From the NCBI GenBank assembly GCA_903933715.1, contig CAIZLD010000055.1, forward strand, positions 38,351 through 102,350: a stretch of DNA of 64,000 nt, written 5' to 3'. The notes under the pieces were generated by a model, which was not told the origin of the DNA, searched no databases, and was given only the letters and a program-made list of their open reading frames with translations. Positions 7,753 through 15,680 of the stretch are shown here, piece by piece; position 1 is the first letter of the stretch, and each line of letters starts with the position of its first letter. The DNA comes from an uncultured Spartobacteria bacterium (lineage in GTDB: Bacteria > Verrucomicrobiota > Verrucomicrobiia > Chthoniobacterales > Chthoniobacteraceae). Made by a program: the position numbers and the translations under genes.

Positions 7753-8709
7753 ATGAACAACATTAGTTTTGCGGTTCGCTCTATCATCGGCGAATCGTAC
7801 CTCACTTCATCGAATAACCATGAACTTGTAGAGGAATATCTTTCGTGGAAGGGGTCGTATGCTTTAGCCGCATCGCGGTGTTATCGACTTTGGGTGGAAC
7901 GCTTTCAGGCTTTTGTAAATAAACCACCAGAAGCTCTCAGTCATATTGACTACGCCGCGTTTGCGAAAAGCATCAGCGGTCGTCATGCTCCGAAGGGCAT
8001 TCAATTTGCCCTGAACATCGTCCACAATTACCTGCGGTTTTACTCCGAGCAGGGACGGTTGCGTTTTCCTCTTTATCTTGCTCAGGTTCCGAAGGCACGC
8101 TCGAATTCACATGCGGCGATTACGGAAGGCGAATATCAACGCCTCGTCGCATATCTAAGGTCGTGTCGTCCATTACCGCTTCGTGATCTCGCCATCGTCA
8201 TGTTGCTTCATGACACGGGGATGCGCATTGGGGAACTCTTGAGCTTGGAAATTGAAGACATAGAGCAAGATCGTTCGGCGGTCGTAAAGACAGAAAAGAC
8301 CGTTCGGGAACGGCGCGTCTTTTGGAATCCCGATACGGATTCGATCTTGCATCAATACCTGGTCGAGCGAATCAATCATGGCTCGACAGAATGCGAAGCG
8401 CTGTTCACAGGGAATGGACATCATTTTGATCACGTAATTACTCGCCGGGGCGTTGGACACATGCTCAAGAGAAACCTCCTGCGTGCGGGAATCGAAAAGA
8501 AGATTTGCCTGCATTCATTTCGGCACACATTCATCCACCGTCTGGCTCGACTCAGCGTCCCCGATGCTATCATTGCGCAACTGGTAGGGCATAGCACACC
8601 TGCAACGATTGCCCATTACACCAAACTGAGTCGTCCTGAATTCCGTGAATACGCAGAAAAGCAACTCGGCTGCGTTGGCGACCTCTCGACGAGTTATCCA
8701 CAGGTTTGA
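7753..8709 (+). CDS. Tyrosine recombinase / integrase
   Basis: 318 residues. An N-terminal SAM-like core-binding domain (about 20-110) is followed by the catalytic domain with R158 (DTGMRIGELL), H254 and R257 (LHSFRHTF), H280 (VGHSTPATIAHYT) and nucleophile Y289. This is a complete XerC/D-type strand-exchange enzyme cutting specific sites through a 3'-phosphotyrosine. It lacks the extra helix motif of integron IntI. It could mobilise the accessory region or act on the nearby hairpin clusters; the latter is speculation. Confidence 0.93.
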   Translation: MNNISFAVRSIIGESYLTSSNNHELVEEYLSWKGSYALAASRCYRLWVERFQAFVNKPPEALSHIDYAAFAKSISGRHAPKGIQFALNIVHNYLRFYSEQGRLRFPLYLAQVPKARSNSHAAITEGEYQRLVAYLRSCRPLPLRDLAIVMLLHDTGMRIGELLSLEIEDIEQDRSAVVKTEKTVRERRVFWNPDTDSILHQYLVERINHGSTECEALFTGNGHHFDHVITRRGVGHMLKRNLLRAGIEKKICLHSFRHTFIHRLARLSVPDAIIAQLVGHSTPATIAHYTKLSRPEFREYAEKQLGCVGDLSTSYPQV

Positions 8710-8714
8710 CCCCC

Positions 8715-8743
8715 TTGTACAATTTTCAAAGCTGTACTATACT
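8715..8743 (+). promoter_or_regulatory. Sigma70-type promoter
   Basis: TTGTAC (8715-8720) and TATACT (8738-8743) are separated by exactly 17 bases, just after the integrase stop. Expected start of transcription is near 8750, with an intrinsic terminator about 150 bases on. Confidence 0.6.
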
Positions 8744-8749
8744 ATCCGG

Positions 8750-8930
8750 TATCAGAGATCATTCAAAAGGGAATAGGAGTTTGTCGGATTTTGAGGCATT
8801 CAAACAGATCCCGCCACCCGGCGGGAATAAGAAGGACAGGTTCATGTCGCACAATATAGCTTTTAGGAAAAAGCCCGTGCATTTGATGAGGTGGAATGCA
8901 AAAAAACCGACAAAATTTGTCGGTTTTTTT
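8750..8930 (+). ncRNA. Candidate small RNA
   Basis: A well-spaced promoter and a strong terminator frame about 180 bases that do not encode a convincing protein. Inside are CCCGCC-ACCC-GGCGGG and GCTTTT-AGG-AAAAAGC stem-loops before the terminator hairpin. A TTG-started reading frame with AGGAG upstream also exists but runs straight through the terminator, arguing against coding. Could be an antisense or regulatory RNA of the element. Not matched to any known RNA family. Confidence 0.4.
8901..8930. terminator. Intrinsic terminator
   Basis: AAAAAACCGACAAA pairs with TTTGTCGGTTTTTT around a very small loop, and a T-run follows on the + strand. The A-run on the other side would also serve the - strand. 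Confidence 0.85.
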
Positions 8931-9343
8931 GCTTGGGGGAACATGCGGGTTCGGCCAGAGACGCCAGATGCATCTCGTTGGGCTATGATGCCCGCATGTT
9001 TCCCTGCGCAAATCAGGGATGGTCGATTTTATCAGTTTCTTAATCACGTTTCTTTATGCCAGATCGACGGGAAATGGAATATGTGCCGATTGGCTGCGAG
9101 GCCGCAAGGCGACGCAATTGTGGCCTCCGGTCATTGATCGAGCGTTGGCTTTTGCGGATGCCCCGGCATTCGTGCGTGTGTCCGGCCTGTCGTAGGTTGC
9201 GGGATGCAGAGGCAGAGGAAAAGGTGATCGAGTTTTAACCTTGCTCAAATCTGGTCGGCGGATTTTGGAATTTATACTGGGGGATGTATCTACGTGATCT
9301 CTCCTGGGTGACTCAAAATTCGTCTTCCTGATGCGGGCACATC
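8931..9343. other. Intergenic stretch without a firm gene
   Basis: Three frames are each open for 55-65 codons around 9019-9238 (for example ATG 9019 to TAG 9195, and 9056 to 9238 ending with a CVCPAC pair). They overlap one another, none has a ribosome site, and I cannot choose between them. No repeat or RNA is evident. Confidence 0.4.
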
Positions 9344-9871
9344 ATGAGTGTGGCAAAGCAACGGATCGTCAACACGAAGTTTTGGGATGACTCGTATATC
9401 GCGGGTCTCAAACCCATGGAAAAACTGGTCTTCCTTTACCTTCTTACAAATCCCTTAACCAACATCTCTGGTGTCTATGAGCTACCCTTAAAACGGGTGG
9501 CTTTTGACACTGGCATCGCAGCGGAAAGGATCGAGGGGGTGCTCAAGAAGCTGGAGAAGGACGAGAAGGTGGTGCTTTCAGCGGGGTGGATCGGCATCGT
9601 CAATTTCATCAAACACCAGACGCTCAATCCCAAGGTAAAACAGGGGATCGTTTCGGAACTCAAACGCGCGCCAAAGGCGATAACGGATAGACTATCCATA
9701 GACTATCAGACGCTATGCATAGGCTTTGATAACCTATCGCATTCTAATTCTAATCTTAATACAAATTCTAATCCGAATCCGAATGCATTCCCATTAAGGG
9801 AATTATCCACAGGTCTTCCACAGGACATTCAGGAAAAGCGGAAATTCCTTGTGAGCAAGTGGCAAGTATGA
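9344..9871 (+). CDS. DnaD-like replication/helicase-loader-type protein, CPR-type family
   Basis: 175 residues. The N-terminal region is a winged-helix-like module: VNTKFWDDSYIAGLKPMEK, LFLYLLTNPLTNISGVYELPL, VAFDTGIAAERIEGVLKKLEKDEKV, then IVNFIKHQTLNPKVKQGI. The tail is an Asn-rich low-complexity linker (NSNLNTNSNPNPN) and a short basic end. From memory this arrangement is very common in Patescibacteria and in some phages, where it resembles DnaD/DnaT-type primosome proteins. It would load or organise replication factors of a mobile element. Close to the ArdC gene. Family recall only; no search done. Confidence 0.75.
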   Translation: MSVAKQRIVNTKFWDDSYIAGLKPMEKLVFLYLLTNPLTNISGVYELPLKRVAFDTGIAAERIEGVLKKLEKDEKVVLSAGWIGIVNFIKHQTLNPKVKQGIVSELKRAPKAITDRLSIDYQTLCIGFDNLSHSNSNLNTNSNPNPNAFPLRELSTGLPQDIQEKRKFLVSKWQV

Positions 9872-9958
9872 GGCGAGCGCCTCGTGGCTGTCACAGTGAA
9901 GTCCATCTCAGGTGAAACGGGCTTCTCGTGATAACCACAAAAAAGGAGTTCTTTTGAA

Positions 9959-10879
9959 ATGAAAACAACACAGTTCATTGCCCCGTACACGCTCGTGACG
10001 GAAGCCATCATCGCTCAACTCGAAAAAGGGGTCGTGCCCTGGCATTGCCCGTGGCGGCGGAATATTGGCCGCCCTCGGAATTTTCATTCAGGTCAGGAGT
10101 ATCGAGGCATCAACGTCCTTCTCCTCGGTATCCAGCATTTCGCCTCCCCGTATTGGTTGACTTGGAACCAGATCAAACAGCGCGGAGGCAGCGTGAAGAA
10201 AGGCGAACATGGTTCGCTCGTCGTGAAATACGGAAAGTTCGAAAAGAAGACCGGCGAAGAAGACGATGCGGGCAAGGAGAAAACAAAGGGGAGCGCATTC
10301 CTCAAGGGCTACAAGGTCTTCAACGCACTGCAAATTGAGGGACTCCAGTTTCCGCTGCCCCCGAGTTTGCCAAGCGTGAGCGAACCGGAAAGGATTGCGC
10401 GTGCGGAGGCAATTGTAAGAGCGATGCCATCCCCTCCGGTCATTCGGGAGGGAAGACACACCAACGCAGGCTACAAACGCGCCACGGACACGGTGGAGAT
10501 GCCCAGAATGGAGAGTTTTGAAAGCAGTGAAGCATTTTACCTCACCCTCTTTCATGAGCTTGTCCATGCCACCGGGAGTCATTCCCGCCTCAACCGGAAA
10601 ACCGTCGTCGAAAACGATGGCTTCGGTGGTGAGATTTATTCCCAAGAGGAGCTTGTCGCCGAGATGGGGGCAGCCTTTCTTGGAGCGGAAGCGGATATTG
10701 TTCGTGACGATCACGAGCAATCCGCTGCGTATCTCCGGTGCTGGCTCGATTCCCTCAAGGACAAGGATCACAAACGATGGATCGTCAAGGCTGCAAATCA
10801 GGCGGAGAAAGCCGCCGATTTCATCCTTGGTCGTTTGCCCACCATTCAGTCAGCACCTCAAGCCGTTGCATCAGCTTAA
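9959..10879 (+). CDS. ArdC-type antirestriction protein
   Basis: 306 residues with AAAAGGAG 10 bases before the ATG. The N-terminal ssDNA-binding ArcN-like domain (about 10-125) has IIAQLEKGVVPWHCPW, RGINVLLL and the LKGYKVFNALQIEGL end; the C-terminal zincin-type metallopeptidase has the zinc motif H199-E200-x2-H203 (LFHELVHATGSHSRL) and EELVAEMGAAFLG for the third ligand. ArdC proteins enter recipients with conjugating DNA and protect it from restriction. It is followed by a clear terminator. Full length and motifs suggest an active gene; it supports a conjugative origin for the left 11 kb. Confidence 0.92.
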   Translation: MKTTQFIAPYTLVTEAIIAQLEKGVVPWHCPWRRNIGRPRNFHSGQEYRGINVLLLGIQHFASPYWLTWNQIKQRGGSVKKGEHGSLVVKYGKFEKKTGEEDDAGKEKTKGSAFLKGYKVFNALQIEGLQFPLPPSLPSVSEPERIARAEAIVRAMPSPPVIREGRHTNAGYKRATDTVEMPRMESFESSEAFYLTLFHELVHATGSHSRLNRKTVVENDGFGGEIYSQEELVAEMGAAFLGAEADIVRDDHEQSAAYLRCWLDSLKDKDHKRWIVKAANQAEKAADFILGRLPTIQSAPQAVASA

Positions 10880-10930
10880 TGCCAAACGGGACCGAGTTTC
10901 CAATCTATTGTTCTTTATATGACTAACACG

Positions 10931-10968
10931 CAGCCTCTTTTGATTCGTCGGAAGAGGCTGATTTTTTA
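10931..10968 (+). terminator. Intrinsic terminator of the ardC transcript
   Basis: CAGCCTCTT pairs with AAGAGGCTG over a 12-base loop and is followed by ATTTTTTAT. It lies between the convergent ardC and hydrolase genes. Confidence 0.8.
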
Positions 10969-10973
10969 TCTTG

Positions 10974-11801
10974 TTACGGTTTATTGATCGCTTTCCATGA
11001 ATCAAATAGCTCCGCATCGGGCAGCCATCCTGTCAGGGATGGCTGTTCTTTTTGCAACACTTCGGAAGCGGAAGTTTCAAGGTCGACGTCTATCCAGAGT
11101 CCCTTGGTGTGGGATTGCTTCAGGACTGCGGTAAAATATTGCCGGATGAATTCTTCCAGTGGAGGGGAAGAAGCATGGCCAATGTTGGGAAGGCTAATCC
11201 ATAACCACGGTTTGCCTACGGCACGGCCTTGTTTGAAGTAGATCATTGTTGCGCCGTAACGTGGGTCGGCATCTCCACACGCCACAATTCCGGGGGGATT
11301 GGCCGAGGCTTTTTGTGGCGTATCCCACCAACCGGCTGAATAAGTGCACCAGGAAATGACCTGGGTTGGTTTCCATTCTACGAATCCGCTGGTGTAATGA
11401 GCCCCGCCCGAAAATCCATAAAGCAGGAGAGGGAGATCGTGACCGTAAATTTTCTGGATCGCATCAAGAAGAATCTGTCCAGAGCCCTTAGCAGCGCAGT
11501 AGTATCCGCGTCCGCAATCGCTCAGAAACTCTCCATCCGAAGCGAAAGATAGTCCCACCAATCCCAGATGTTGCTCGCGCGCGAACTCTTGCCATTCTTT
11601 CTGGCGGATCATTCCTTCCCCGTTGCCATTTGCACCTGGGCAAAGGACCAATACGGCGCGGGGTGTCCATGAGGTTTTTAACGCGTAGACATCCGCTCTG
11701 TTCATGTCCTCCGGGGGCGGGAACGAAAATTTCTGGATATCCTCGGCATCGACGATCAGCGGGATGAGAAGGGCGAAGGTAATGCTCCATGCGGTTTTCA
11801 T
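10974..11801 (-). CDS. Secreted alpha/beta-hydrolase
   Basis: Start at ATG 11801, four bases after the upstream gene, giving 275 residues that begin with a signal peptide (MKTAWSITFALLIPLIVDA). The alpha/beta-hydrolase triad is visible: nucleophile S131 in GFSGGAH, an acid in CGDADPRYG (177-179) and H209 in NIGHASS. LCPGANGNGEG supplies the oxyanion strand. Probably an exported esterase or peptidase; substrate unknown. It forms a two-gene operon with the AsmA-like protein upstream. The motif GxSGxxH resembles that of the larger hydrolase at 22514. Confidence 0.82.
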   Translation of the reverse strand: MKTAWSITFALLIPLIVDAEDIQKFSFPPPEDMNRADVYALKTSWTPRAVLVLCPGANGNGEGMIRQKEWQEFAREQHLGLVGLSFASDGEFLSDCGRGYYCAAKGSGQILLDAIQKIYGHDLPLLLYGFSGGAHYTSGFVEWKPTQVISWCTYSAGWWDTPQKASANPPGIVACGDADPRYGATMIYFKQGRAVGKPWLWISLPNIGHASSPPLEEFIRQYFTAVLKQSHTKGLWIDVDLETSASEVLQKEQPSLTGWLPDAELFDSWKAINKP

Positions 11802-11805
11802 CGTT

Positions 11806-13131
11806 TTATCGAGTGAGGAGATTGATGACCGCATCTACAGCTGTTTTGGCTTTTTCCTGGAGCACGGGTTTTTGGGGTGTGAATTGAGCCGATTGGGTTG
11901 TAGCGGGAGTTAGCAAAGCGGCGAGCATTTCCTGAAAAAGCTGTTCCGGCGTGGTTTCAAGACTCAATGAGGTCCATTTGAATTTTTCGTCCAATCCATC
12001 TCCTGTGGCTGGCTGACCGACGGAAAGGGCAAACTGCTTGGCGATTCCCAGTTTTAGATCGGCTTTGAGCTTCGCCCCTTGGCTGCAACTGAGATTGCCT
12101 TCCATTGCGAAAAGATTGATCTTCTTTATGGCGAGCTTGGATAGCGTCCAATGTTCTTGTGTTAGAGACAGCATGCCGGTGGCAGAATCGAGTTGGATCA
12201 CACCGCCGGGGTTCGTCCCGTTGACCAGCGACAACATCTGCGCCGCCGCTCCGAATTTCAGTGCGCCGTCCTTTAACGCAAAACTTCCCATAACGGTTCC
12301 GCCTTGCCATCGGATTGGGTCTCCTTTGTAGCTGAAGGTTCCAGATACCGCGCCGTAAACCGCATTGCACCAAGCCGGTGCGACGGAGGCCAGTTGAAGT
12401 GAGTCCACTTGAAGATCGAGAGAGGTCATTCCATCGTCGGAGCGCCACCCATTGCCGGAAATAGCGCCTTCTTTAAGATTGCACCGAAATTCCGCCACGC
12501 GGGTTCCTTGGGTTTCAGTGGAGAATCCAATTTGAATATGAGTTAGCGGAAGCGGCTCTGGCCCAAGGGATTCCGCTGTTAGTTCTCCGTGCCAACCCGC
12601 GATGCCGCGACGGGCGGTGAAAGCCAATCCAGAAGCCAATGCGGGGCGGTTCGATCCGTCAATAATCGTGACATTCCTTGCAGTCAACGCGGTGAGCGCG
12701 ATTTTGGGTTTGGCCGTGGTGGATTGATCTGGTGCTGTTGGAATGGCCGTTGTCGCTGGTTGCTGGAGATGAATCTGTTCTTTTAAAAGACGAAGTCGCT
12801 CGCCTTGGCGCAGGCTTACTGAGCAATCTTCAAGCGTCACTTCCATCGGGATAATGCCCGAATTCCACTCTGTCCAAAGGATATGGCCCGAAGCATTTGC
12901 CACAGTTGCTTGTTCCCAGAGGGTGGCTGGTGTGCGTGAAATTAGGACTATCCCTTGAAGACTCACGCGGCCCGCGAAAAACTCCACGTTCACCGCTTTT
13001 GCTTCTGCTCTCGCCCCTGTAGCAGATTCGATGGCTCGCAATGTCTGGGCGCAAATCCAACTTCGCACCACGAGCCAGAGGACCATTCCTGCAACCAAAC
13101 AAATTCCTGAGCCAATAAGCAGCTTTTTCAT
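11806..13131 (-). CDS. AsmA-like membrane-anchored envelope protein
   Basis: ATG 13131 gives 441 residues with a single N-terminal anchor (MKKLLIGSGICLVAGMVLWL). The ORF runs 31 codons further upstream, but that part would overlap the divergent neighbour. The rest is beta-rich repeats typical of the AsmA/DUF748 group: VNVEFFAGRVSLQGI, ALTARNVTIIDG, LDLQVDSLQLA, MGSFALKDGALKFG. These proteins lie in the periplasm and are linked to lipid transport or outer-membrane assembly. The C-terminus is a disordered, Gln/Thr-rich tail. Family moderately sure, function inferred. Confidence 0.72.
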   Translation of the reverse strand: MKKLLIGSGICLVAGMVLWLVVRSWICAQTLRAIESATGARAEAKAVNVEFFAGRVSLQGIVLISRTPATLWEQATVANASGHILWTEWNSGIIPMEVTLEDCSVSLRQGERLRLLKEQIHLQQPATTAIPTAPDQSTTAKPKIALTALTARNVTIIDGSNRPALASGLAFTARRGIAGWHGELTAESLGPEPLPLTHIQIGFSTETQGTRVAEFRCNLKEGAISGNGWRSDDGMTSLDLQVDSLQLASVAPAWCNAVYGAVSGTFSYKGDPIRWQGGTVMGSFALKDGALKFGAAAQMLSLVNGTNPGGVIQLDSATGMLSLTQEHWTLSKLAIKKINLFAMEGNLSCSQGAKLKADLKLGIAKQFALSVGQPATGDGLDEKFKWTSLSLETTPEQLFQEMLAALLTPATTQSAQFTPQKPVLQEKAKTAVDAVINLLTR

Positions 13132-13204
13132 CCAGCAGCAGGTTCTACGGGGGAGCGCGGCCGATGAAAAGCCTAAAACCTTCCTTGATTTTGTAATACA
13201 TTCT

Positions 13205-13702
13205 ATGCCATACCTCCCGGCCATGTCGCCTCAGGATGATCTCCAGTCAGAAAGCACTCGCGGAAGAGTCGCCTCCCCATTCGCGCAAACGGAAGTTACT
13301 TTACCCGCTGCACCGCGCCGCCTTCACCGCACAATTTTATGGATCACTCTTGGGGTGGCCTTGATGATTGCAGGGGGATTGGGAGGAACTTATGTCACGC
13401 GTTTTTTGAACGATCCGTTGCGGACTATGGAAGCGTTACCGGCAGGCAAGTATTTCGATAATTACCATTCCCTGGCTGGAGCGAAGTTTAAGGGAGAACT
13501 CCGGGTTGAAGCTGACTTGGGCTGGAAGGAAGGCGTGGGCCGTATGATGCTCTTTTCCACGCCTGCCGACAGTCGGCCCATCGCGGTGTTTATTCCCGGA
13601 AATCTGGCGAACATCTATTTTATCAAAGGCCAAACGTATCTGGCCGAATTGGAAGTCAAAGAAGGAGGACTCGTTTATGCAAACTCTTGCAAAAAGAATT
13701 AA
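13205..13702 (+). CDS. Single-pass membrane protein of unknown function
   Basis: 165 residues from ATG 13205 (ATG 13223 is the alternative). A disordered N-terminus is followed by a membrane segment around 42-62 (ILWITLGVALMIAGGLGGTYV) and a periplasmic domain of about 100 residues containing SLAGAKFKGELRVEADLGW. The end overlaps the next gene by 26 bases, so they are co-transcribed. It is divergent from the AsmA-like gene, sharing the promoter region. Not recognised. Confidence 0.68.
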   Translation: MPYLPAMSPQDDLQSESTRGRVASPFAQTEVTLPAAPRRLHRTILWITLGVALMIAGGLGGTYVTRFLNDPLRTMEALPAGKYFDNYHSLAGAKFKGELRVEADLGWKEGVGRMMLFSTPADSRPIAVFIPGNLANIYFIKGQTYLAELEVKEGGLVYANSCKKN

Positions 13703-15665
13703 TTTCAAGATGGGGGTCCTGAAAGCGGCAGCCTGCCTGCTTGCGCTGACTGTGCCTACGATGGCTCAAGATCCCTCACCACAACCTTCTTCATCATCCC
13801 AGCCTCAACCTGCATCTGTTGCTCCAACAGCGACTCCACCTGCGGGCGCTCCTGCTGGAACCTCGGCTACTGGGGGTGGTTCGGCTGCCGCTTTGGATTA
13901 TCTTTTCAACCGTAAACCTCAGGACGGCTCCGTTGCAAAGCAAGCGGCAGCATCTCAGGCCCGTGTTGCTGACAAATCTGTAGCGGCAGATGCCCTTGGG
14001 CTGACCCGCATGGAAGATCCGCAAATGCGCGCCCGGTTCGACCGCTACCTTGGGATGCCGGAAGTCACGCCAGATGAATCGGAGGCGTATGCTGCACAAC
14101 TCGAAAAGGTAAGCGATCTCCTCAAGAAAGACCAAGTCTTTGAAGCGTGGAAGCAACTACTTATTTTGGCGGGTTTTGATAAGATTGATGCCGGAGTTAG
14201 CCGGGAATTAGCCAATCGAATCGAAGCTATTTGGAATACGGATCGTGCATCCAGCAATATTGAGGGAAACAACCATAAGCTTCAGCAGGAAATTCGAAAA
14301 TCCAACTGGAGCGCCGATTCTCGGATTGATTCAATCCGCCAACAGGAGGCTCGGTGGAAACAAATTGATCGGCAAACCGGAGGAGCAAAGAAGAATTCCA
14401 AAACGAACAACGGCGGTGTTCCCCAGGCGGACCAGCCTGCAGAAGGAGATGGCGGTGGCGGAAGCTCTGCCGCAAATATGGCTGGGCTGGAAGGAAAGTT
14501 GCAGCTCACCGAGGAATATCTTCATTCGCTTGAAGCCAAGGCAAAGATTAAGCTCAACGAACTCAAGATTCAGAAGCTGTTCGATTTGGCTAAATCCGAT
14601 TTTTCGTCTTACATCGGCACTCTGTATGGCAGCCACCGGCATCAGCATGTCGTTTTGGCAGCCGATTTCTATCGGCGCATATTTAAAGAAGATGCCTATC
14701 CGGTGGAATTGGCCAATCAGGTCAATGCCTCGCTGGAAGTTGCCCGCGATGTTCAGAACGACATTGAGGCCTTCAACTACAAACTCGGGCGCAACGAGTT
14801 GGCCGGGGCAACGGACCGCCTTCAAGAAGCCTTTGTTGCCAGTGAGTTCAATCCTGCGGTTCTCGCAGTAAGCCGCACACTCAAGGAGCGCGTCGCAGAC
14901 TTCACCTCGCGTCTCAGCCGGATGCAAAGCTTAATTGAAGCCCATGATTTTGGAGGCTTGGAGACGCTGCTCCAAGAAACAAAAGCTTTGGCTTTGGATT
15001 TCAACCCCTCCAAACCGCTAGCCATCGTCAACGCTGTAAAATTAGAGAGCCGCCTTCGTCTCGGAAAAGCAAAGCTTGCCGCACAACAGGGCGATCTGAA
15101 GTTGGCGATGGAAGAGTTTCAGGCTGCCGCCGAGGCGTGGCCTGCAAATCCAGCACTGGAAGATTCTGCCGGAACTTTCTTTGACACGCAGGACGTCAAG
15201 AATAAGTCGCTTACAGAATTCGACCGATTGGTTGCCGACCAGAACATTCGAGCGATTTTTGAGAAACAACTGGCATTCGCCACCGCGATTCACGGGGATT
15301 CCAAACGCGAAGAACAACTCAAAAAGGCGCTCGAACAAATCAAAAGTGCTGAAATCGCTTACGAAAAGGCCAATCTTATGCGCAATGCAGGTGATGTTTT
15401 CGGCGCATGGGAAACGATTGAAGGTGCTGCAGCAGATCTTCCCAACGACAACAAGCTCAACATGTTGCGCGCTGAACTCTCTGGGAAAGGGGCCGAGTTT
15501 GTGGCTGTCATCAACAAAGCCAAGGATGCCGAAGCGAAAAAGGAACTCGGTTATAGCCTGTCCTGTTATGCCGTTGCCCAACGTTACTATCCTGCCAGCA
15601 CGATTGCCAATGCAGGTCTTCAGCGGCTCTCGCAGCAAATTCTCGCTAGCGGCAAGGCTCTCTAG
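13677..15665 (+). CDS. Secreted TPR/coiled-coil-like protein
   Basis: 662 residues with GAAGGAGG just upstream. A signal peptide (about 12-30, MGVLKAAACLLALTVPTMAQ), a Pro/Ser/Gln linker (31-75), then long alpha-helical stretches. Segments such as LAAQQGDLKLAMEEFQAAAEAWPANPAL and YEKANLMRNAGDVFGAWETIEGA look like tetratricopeptide helices, and 205-285 is Gln/Glu-rich coiled coil. Likely a periplasmic scaffold. The next gene, an ABC transporter, starts 15 bases after its stop, suggesting a shared job in export or envelope upkeep. No enzyme motif. Confidence 0.75.
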   Translation: MQTLAKRINFKMGVLKAAACLLALTVPTMAQDPSPQPSSSSQPQPASVAPTATPPAGAPAGTSATGGGSAAALDYLFNRKPQDGSVAKQAAASQARVADKSVAADALGLTRMEDPQMRARFDRYLGMPEVTPDESEAYAAQLEKVSDLLKKDQVFEAWKQLLILAGFDKIDAGVSRELANRIEAIWNTDRASSNIEGNNHKLQQEIRKSNWSADSRIDSIRQQEARWKQIDRQTGGAKKNSKTNNGGVPQADQPAEGDGGGGSSAANMAGLEGKLQLTEEYLHSLEAKAKIKLNELKIQKLFDLAKSDFSSYIGTLYGSHRHQHVVLAADFYRRIFKEDAYPVELANQVNASLEVARDVQNDIEAFNYKLGRNELAGATDRLQEAFVASEFNPAVLAVSRTLKERVADFTSRLSRMQSLIEAHDFGGLETLLQETKALALDFNPSKPLAIVNAVKLESRLRLGKAKLAAQQGDLKLAMEEFQAAAEAWPANPALEDSAGTFFDTQDVKNKSLTEFDRLVADQNIRAIFEKQLAFATAIHGDSKREEQLKKALEQIKSAEIAYEKANLMRNAGDVFGAWETIEGAAADLPNDNKLNMLRAELSGKGAEFVAVINKAKDAEAKKELGYSLSCYAVAQRYYPASTIANAGLQRLSQQILASGKAL

Positions 15666-15680
15666 TTTGGGTCTAAGTTC

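Noticed and set aside
8706..9137. 143-residue ORF after the integrase
   Set aside because: Runs through a strong intrinsic terminator and has no recognisable domain.
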